Below, one piece after another: positions 60,585-64,000 of a DNA stretch of 64,000 nucleotides. The translations under genes and the position numbers were made by a program. The DNA is from Leptospiraceae bacterium (GTDB lineage Bacteria > Spirochaetota > Leptospiria > Leptospirales > Leptonemataceae), in contig JANXCF010000001.1 in the NCBI GenBank assembly GCA_025059995.1, positions 124,001 through 188,000 of the forward strand, in the 5' to 3' direction. How positions within the stretch are numbered: position 1 is the first letter of the stretch; every line of letters starts with the position of its first letter. Below the pieces are notes generated by a model. The model did not search any database and was not told where the DNA came from. It worked only from the letters and a program-made list of their open reading frames with translations.

Positions 60585-61022
60585 ATGAAAACAAAAATAA
60601 CCATCATCGTGATTTTGGGTTTCACGTGGATTTTTAGTAATTGCTATGGACATCACTATCCTCCAGAGAAAAGACTAAACAAAATGATAAAATACTTAGA
60701 AAAAGAATTGGACTTAACTGAAACACAAGTAGCCCAACTAGAACAAATCAAACAAAAAATGTTAGAAAGAAGTAAAAGCCAACGAAAAGTCCCTTTTTGG
60801 TTTGAGGATGGATTTTTGTCTCAACTAGAGTCAGGAAAATTGGACAAAGAAGTTTTGAAAAACGAAGTGAGATCCTTACACGCAAAAATGTTGGAAAATC
60901 GGTTACAAGATATCGAGGATCTTTATCCTTTCTATCTAAACTTGAGTCCAGAACAAAGAAAAGAATTAGTGGAACTCATGAAAGAACATAAGAAGAGATT
61001 TGAAAAATACTATCGAAGGTGA
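60585..61022 (+). CDS. Spy/CpxP/CnrX-like sensor lipoprotein
   Basis: From ATG 60585 the product is 145 residues. The open frame extends to a TTG at 60525, but the signal peptide and the promoter both favour 60585. A signal segment ends FSNC (Cys20), so it is probably a lipoprotein, and the mature protein begins CYGHHYPP with two histidines. Two LTxxQ-like motifs (LDLTETQVAQLEQI, LSPEQRKELVEL) mark the helical Spy/CpxP fold, which in CnrX senses metal ions. It precedes the ECF sigma gene by 4 bases. Confidence 0.82.
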   Translation: MKTKITIIVILGFTWIFSNCYGHHYPPEKRLNKMIKYLEKELDLTETQVAQLEQIKQKMLERSKSQRKVPFWFEDGFLSQLESGKLDKEVLKNEVRSLHAKMLENRLQDIEDLYPFYLNLSPEQRKELVELMKEHKKRFEKYYRR

Positions 61023-61026
61023 ATTG

Positions 61027-61524
61027 ATGTCTTCCCAAGAGATAGAAAAACTCGTCAAAAAGACAAAGAATCTGGTTTTATCTGTAATTCAAAAATACGC
61101 AGATGATTTAGCAAAACCTTACATAGACGATATTTTTCAAGACGTTTATGTAAGGTTATTGCTGTCTTTAGGGTCTGATAAATTTCGAAACAAAAGCAAA
61201 ATCACGACATATTTATATCAAATTGCGAAGAATGAAACTTTGAGATATAACGAAAAACTCAAAAAAGAGCGACAAAAAAAAGAAAAACTAAAAGAATTTT
61301 GGAAATCAAAAAATTTCATTTCTGAAAAAACAGAAATTTCTATAACAAAAGAACAATTTCTTAACAAAAAATATTTGAATTCACTGCAAAGAAATATATT
61401 GAACTTATACTTAAATGGTTTTAGTTTGAAAGAAATCGCAAAACAACTAAATCAGAAAGAGGGGACAATAAAATCAAACTTATTTCGGATTAAAGCCAAA
61501 ATCCAGAAATTCGAAAAGGGATAG
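61027..61524 (+). CDS. ECF-type RNA polymerase sigma factor
   Basis: From ATG 61027 the product is 165 residues; a TTG at 61000 is less likely. Region 2 is seen in YIDDIFQDVYVRLLLSL with KITTYLYQIAKNETL. Region 4 is a helix-turn-helix (FSLKEIAKQLNQKEGTIKSNLFRIKAKI). This is the compact ECF (group 4) form. It stands between the Spy-like lipoprotein and a small single-helix membrane protein, so the three probably form a signal path like CnrX-CnrH-CnrY, with the promoter at 60550 as one target. Confidence 0.9.
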   Translation: MSSQEIEKLVKKTKNLVLSVIQKYADDLAKPYIDDIFQDVYVRLLLSLGSDKFRNKSKITTYLYQIAKNETLRYNEKLKKERQKKEKLKEFWKSKNFISEKTEISITKEQFLNKKYLNSLQRNILNLYLNGFSLKEIAKQLNQKEGTIKSNLFRIKAKIQKFEKG

Positions 61525-61528
61525 CTTT

Positions 61529-61807
61529 ATGAAAGAAAAATCAAAATCATGGAAAGAAATCGAAACCAGAAGAAATGACGAAAAATGGGAAAAAAAGATG
61601 GCAAGAAAAATATTTATTAGATACATTTATAAAAAAAATTTATATTTAATACGTAGCATTTTGATCGGATTTGCAATCTTAGGAAGTTTGTTTATATATT
61701 ATCAGTTCAAAGAATACCAAAAAGATTTGTATTTTCAATTAATGTCAAATGTTTTTTATTACGAGTCAGAAATTACAACAGATCTTCTTTCGTTATTTGA
61801 AGATTAG
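61529..61807 (+). CDS. Small bitopic protein, candidate anti-sigma factor
   Basis: The 92-residue protein has a charged N-terminal segment of about 40 residues, one membrane helix (about 42-58, SILIGFAILGSLFIYY) and a periplasmic tail of about 34. CnrY, the anti-sigma factor of Cupriavidus CnrH, has nearly the same size and build. Sequence similarity is not evident, so the call rests on architecture and on its place 4 bases after the sigma gene. Its last 35 bases overlap the convergent argS. Confidence 0.6.
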   Translation: MKEKSKSWKEIETRRNDEKWEKKMARKIFIRYIYKKNLYLIRSILIGFAILGSLFIYYQFKEYQKDLYFQLMSNVFYYESEITTDLLSLFED

Positions 61808-63752
61808 TTTTTTCTAATCTATTAGGTGCTTCCATTCCCAGAAGCTCCAAGCCATTTTTCAAACAAATTTTCACTCCAAGTAGGATTGAAAGTAATACTA
61901 TTCCTTCTTCCTCGTTTTTTTCAATGATTTTGTTTTCTTTCTTAATGTAGAACTTGGATAAATCATTGGCAATTTGATAGAGAAAATACAAAAGCCTGTG
62001 AGGTTCCAAAGAAGTTGCGGATTCATAGACTTCATCAGGATAGCGAGCTATCTTCAAAAGCAAGTTCCTTTGGTAATTTTGCTTTTCGAAAGCAGTTTGG
62101 GAAGAAAAATCGTAGAAATTTAAGCGTGGTTTTAGTTGGAATAATGTTTCTTTATCAAAAAAAGCTTCTTCTTTTATTGCGAAAATTCTTTCTTCTTCTA
62201 TTTTTCTAAAAATTGAGTGTATCCTAGCATGAGAGTAAGCAACATAGTAGTAGGGATTTTTCTCAGAGGTGTCTTTTGCTTCGTCAATATCAAACTCCAA
62301 ATGGGACTCAAAAGATCTCATTAAGAAAAAATACCTTGCAACATCAATTGGAATTTCTTCTAATAACTCTTTCATTTGGATGATCTTCCCAGCTCTTTTG
62401 CTCATCACGATAGGTTTTCCGTTTTCGAGAAGTGTGACTTGTTGAGCTATCAGGACATGAAAGTTTTCTTTGGGAAAACCTAAAGCTTGCATAGCTCCTT
62501 TCATTCGAGGGATATAACCATGATGGTCGGGTCCCCAAATGTTGATGATGGTATCAAATCCTCGTTGGATTTTTTCGTAATGATAAGCGATGTCAGCAAG
62601 TAAATAAGTAGGCTTTCCGTTCTCACGAATAATCACTCGATCTTGATCATCTCCAAAATCAGAACTCTTAAAAAAGATTTTTTTGTCTTTTTCATAAGTG
62701 TGGTTTTTTAGTTTTTCGACAATTGAAAAAACTTTACCACTTTCATGGAGTGAACTTTCCAGAAAGAAATTTTCAAAATGGACTCGAAATTTTTGCAAGT
62801 CCTCCTTATGTTTTTGAAGAAAATACTCTGTTGCAAGTTTTGAAAATTTTTTCGCTATTTGATAAAGTTCTTCATTTAAGATTTCTTTTAGATTTTCCTC
62901 AGTCAGATTTGGGTTTTGAGAGATTTTCTTCAAACGCTGAATTTCGTTTTCAGAGATAGAAATGGGATGATGTTTTAGAATTTCGATGAGAGCTTCTTGG
63001 ATATACTCACCATGATAGGCTTCAGAAGGAAAGGGCAAACCTTCTTGTTGGGGATAAATGACTTTGTCATGATTTTTTTGGGAAAATTTCAACGGAATTT
63101 TCTTGAGTTCTAAAAAACGAAAAAGAAAACTAATTCCAAGGAGCTCTACTTGATTTCCATAGTCATTCACGTAGTACTCTCGGAAAACAGAATCACCTAT
63201 AGCCTCCAAAAGATTACAACAACTATCACCCAGGGCTGAAGCTCGTGCAGAAACAACATTCAAAGGACCTGTGGGATTTGCCGAGACAAACTCAAAAATG
63301 ATTTTTCTTGGTTTTTCTTTTTTAAATCTCCCATAATCATGATTATGACTCAAACATCGAAAAAGAAAGAAAAGTAAAAGTTTAGATTGAACAAAAAAAT
63401 TTAAAAAGCCTGCCCCTGCAACTTGAACATTTTCGAACAGATCGTCGAAACCTATTTCATCATCAAAAAATGAAAAGGGATCATCGAGTATCAATTCGCT
63501 TTTTGACAACTTGGTAGTTTTGATAAAGGGTATCCATTTCTGAGCAAATTCGATGGGATTTCGTATTTGGAACAAGTTTCTGAGTTCTTTGTTCATTGCT
63601 GTTGTGCATGTATAGTCACCGAAAGATTCTTCTTTTGGGATTTCAATAGTGATGGATTTTCCTTGGATGATCTCAGAAGAAATAGATTGGCTTTCGGCAA
63701 AGGAAATCAAACTCTTTTTGAGAAACTTATCGATTATCTCCTTGATTCGCAT
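61773..63752 (-). CDS. argS: Arginyl-tRNA synthetase with non-canonical HIGH motif
   Basis: This class I synthetase charges tRNA-Arg. The 659-residue protein has the N-terminal Add-1 domain (SFGDYTCTTAMNKEL), the catalytic fold (FEFVSANPTGPL and REYYVNDYGNQVELLG) and the KMSKS-equivalent VMSKRAGK (449-456). The C-terminal DALR-type helical domain ends the protein. After GPL, where HIGH or HVGH is expected, residues 165-168 read NVVS, so both histidines are gone. All other parts look active. The gene is monocistronic and convergent with the candidate anti-sigma gene. Confidence 0.92.
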   Translation of the reverse strand: MRIKEIIDKFLKKSLISFAESQSISSEIIQGKSITIEIPKEESFGDYTCTTAMNKELRNLFQIRNPIEFAQKWIPFIKTTKLSKSELILDDPFSFFDDEIGFDDLFENVQVAGAGFLNFFVQSKLLLFFLFRCLSHNHDYGRFKKEKPRKIIFEFVSANPTGPLNVVSARASALGDSCCNLLEAIGDSVFREYYVNDYGNQVELLGISFLFRFLELKKIPLKFSQKNHDKVIYPQQEGLPFPSEAYHGEYIQEALIEILKHHPISISENEIQRLKKISQNPNLTEENLKEILNEELYQIAKKFSKLATEYFLQKHKEDLQKFRVHFENFFLESSLHESGKVFSIVEKLKNHTYEKDKKIFFKSSDFGDDQDRVIIRENGKPTYLLADIAYHYEKIQRGFDTIINIWGPDHHGYIPRMKGAMQALGFPKENFHVLIAQQVTLLENGKPIVMSKRAGKIIQMKELLEEIPIDVARYFFLMRSFESHLEFDIDEAKDTSEKNPYYYVAYSHARIHSIFRKIEEERIFAIKEEAFFDKETLFQLKPRLNFYDFSSQTAFEKQNYQRNLLLKIARYPDEVYESATSLEPHRLLYFLYQIANDLSKFYIKKENKIIEKNEEEGIVLLSILLGVKICLKNGLELLGMEAPNRLEKTNLQITKEDLL

Positions 63753-63792
63753 AATTCAGAATTTTTCTTTCGAAGTTCGGGATCAAACGTTT

Positions 63793-64000
63793 TTACTTTA
63801 CTTCGTTGACAATTTGCTTCTTTATAAAGAAATTATAAATATTACTTAATGTTGTGTGAGCTATTTCGTTTAGGGCATTTTCTGTAAAGAATGCTTGATG
63901 AGAGGTAATCAAGACATTTGGGAAGGTTATCAATCGAGCAATCAGATCATCTTCGATAATTTCGTGGGAATGATCTTTGAAAAAAAGATTCTCTTCTTGT
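63793..64000 (-). CDS. D-lactate dehydrogenase-like protein, C-terminal end
   Basis: The gene runs off the right edge; 68 codons before the stop are visible. The fragment reads EENLFFKDHSHEII, then DDLIARLITFPNVLITSHQAFFTENALNEIAHTTL, the C-terminal part of D-isomer-specific 2-hydroxyacid dehydrogenases, with the catalytic His in TSHQ. The match to fermentative LdhA is close in this part. It lies 40 bases upstream of argS on the same strand. Confidence 0.85.
   Translation of the reverse strand, partial: QEENLFFKDHSHEIIEDDLIARLITFPNVLITSHQAFFTENALNEIAHTTLSNIYNFFIKKQIVNEVK

Overview
The window is chromosomal DNA of an AT-rich spirochaete, most likely a member of the Leptospirales or a close relative. 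Three things point there. A FlaA2-FlaA1 pair of periplasmic flagellar sheath proteins lies at 57728-59524. A single gene at 51963-53651 fuses HemC to HemD, an arrangement I recall from Leptospira. Many genes encode lipoproteins, chemoreceptors, FliG, CheW, Hpt or cyclase proteins. G+C is about one third by eye. Genes are packed tightly, with many 4-50 bp overlaps. I see no insertion sequence, prophage, CRISPR array, rRNA or tRNA. The assignment rests on gene content, not on a search.

Layout. 1-3702 (minus): AI-2E/PerM-type permease, lipoprotein, and a stand-alone XPB/Ssl2 N-terminal-like protein. 3707-8929 (plus): signal peptidase I, a division-type penicillin-binding protein, an SGNH esterase and AspRS. 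8903-10186: MFS transporter. 10374-14285: umuDC behind a repeated-motif operator candidate, then thiG-thiH. 14287-17727 (minus): HAD phosphatase, bioB and a chemoreceptor. 17918-20098: membrane pyrophosphatase with a clear terminator. 20187-24219: an operon of SufT/MIP18-like protein, SDR, FeS-BCP-type photolyase homologue and cryptochrome/photolyase. 24319-29539 (minus): cheW, UMF1 transporter, hemB, an esterase lipoprotein and an RlmI-like methyltransferase. 29606-36197 (plus): PhnD-like lipoprotein with its chemoreceptor, a membrane protein, queG, rsmH, an FtsL-like protein and a divergent FliG. 36194-42556 (minus): PrsW-like/cNMP-binding fusion, Hpt, nitrilase and a group of envelope proteins.

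42618-47214 (minus) is the conserved mnmE-khpB-yidC-rnpA-rpmH block. It is followed by a 367-bp gap rich in TGTGAAAATC-type repeats, then dnaN-recF-DUF721 on the plus strand. The strand switch, gene content and repeats make 47215-47581 the best origin candidate, although dnaA is absent. 50681-64000 holds a TIGR01777 epimerase, a 2Fe-2S protein, hemCD, a papain-fold lipoprotein with Ser in place of the catalytic Cys, an outer-membrane protein, an adenylate cyclase, a DJ-1 protein, flaA1/flaA2, parA, a Spy/CnrX-like lipoprotein with ECF sigma factor and small membrane protein, argS, and the 3' end of a D-lactate dehydrogenase gene.

The most noteworthy points are these: a FeS-BCP photolyase homologue that lacks all four expected cluster cysteines; a CnrYXH-like surface-signalling module with an ECF-type promoter exactly in front of it; rnpA starting inside rpmH; the possible origin without dnaA; and several enzymes with substituted catalytic residues (UmuD, SDR, papain-like protein, ArgRS HIGH motif).
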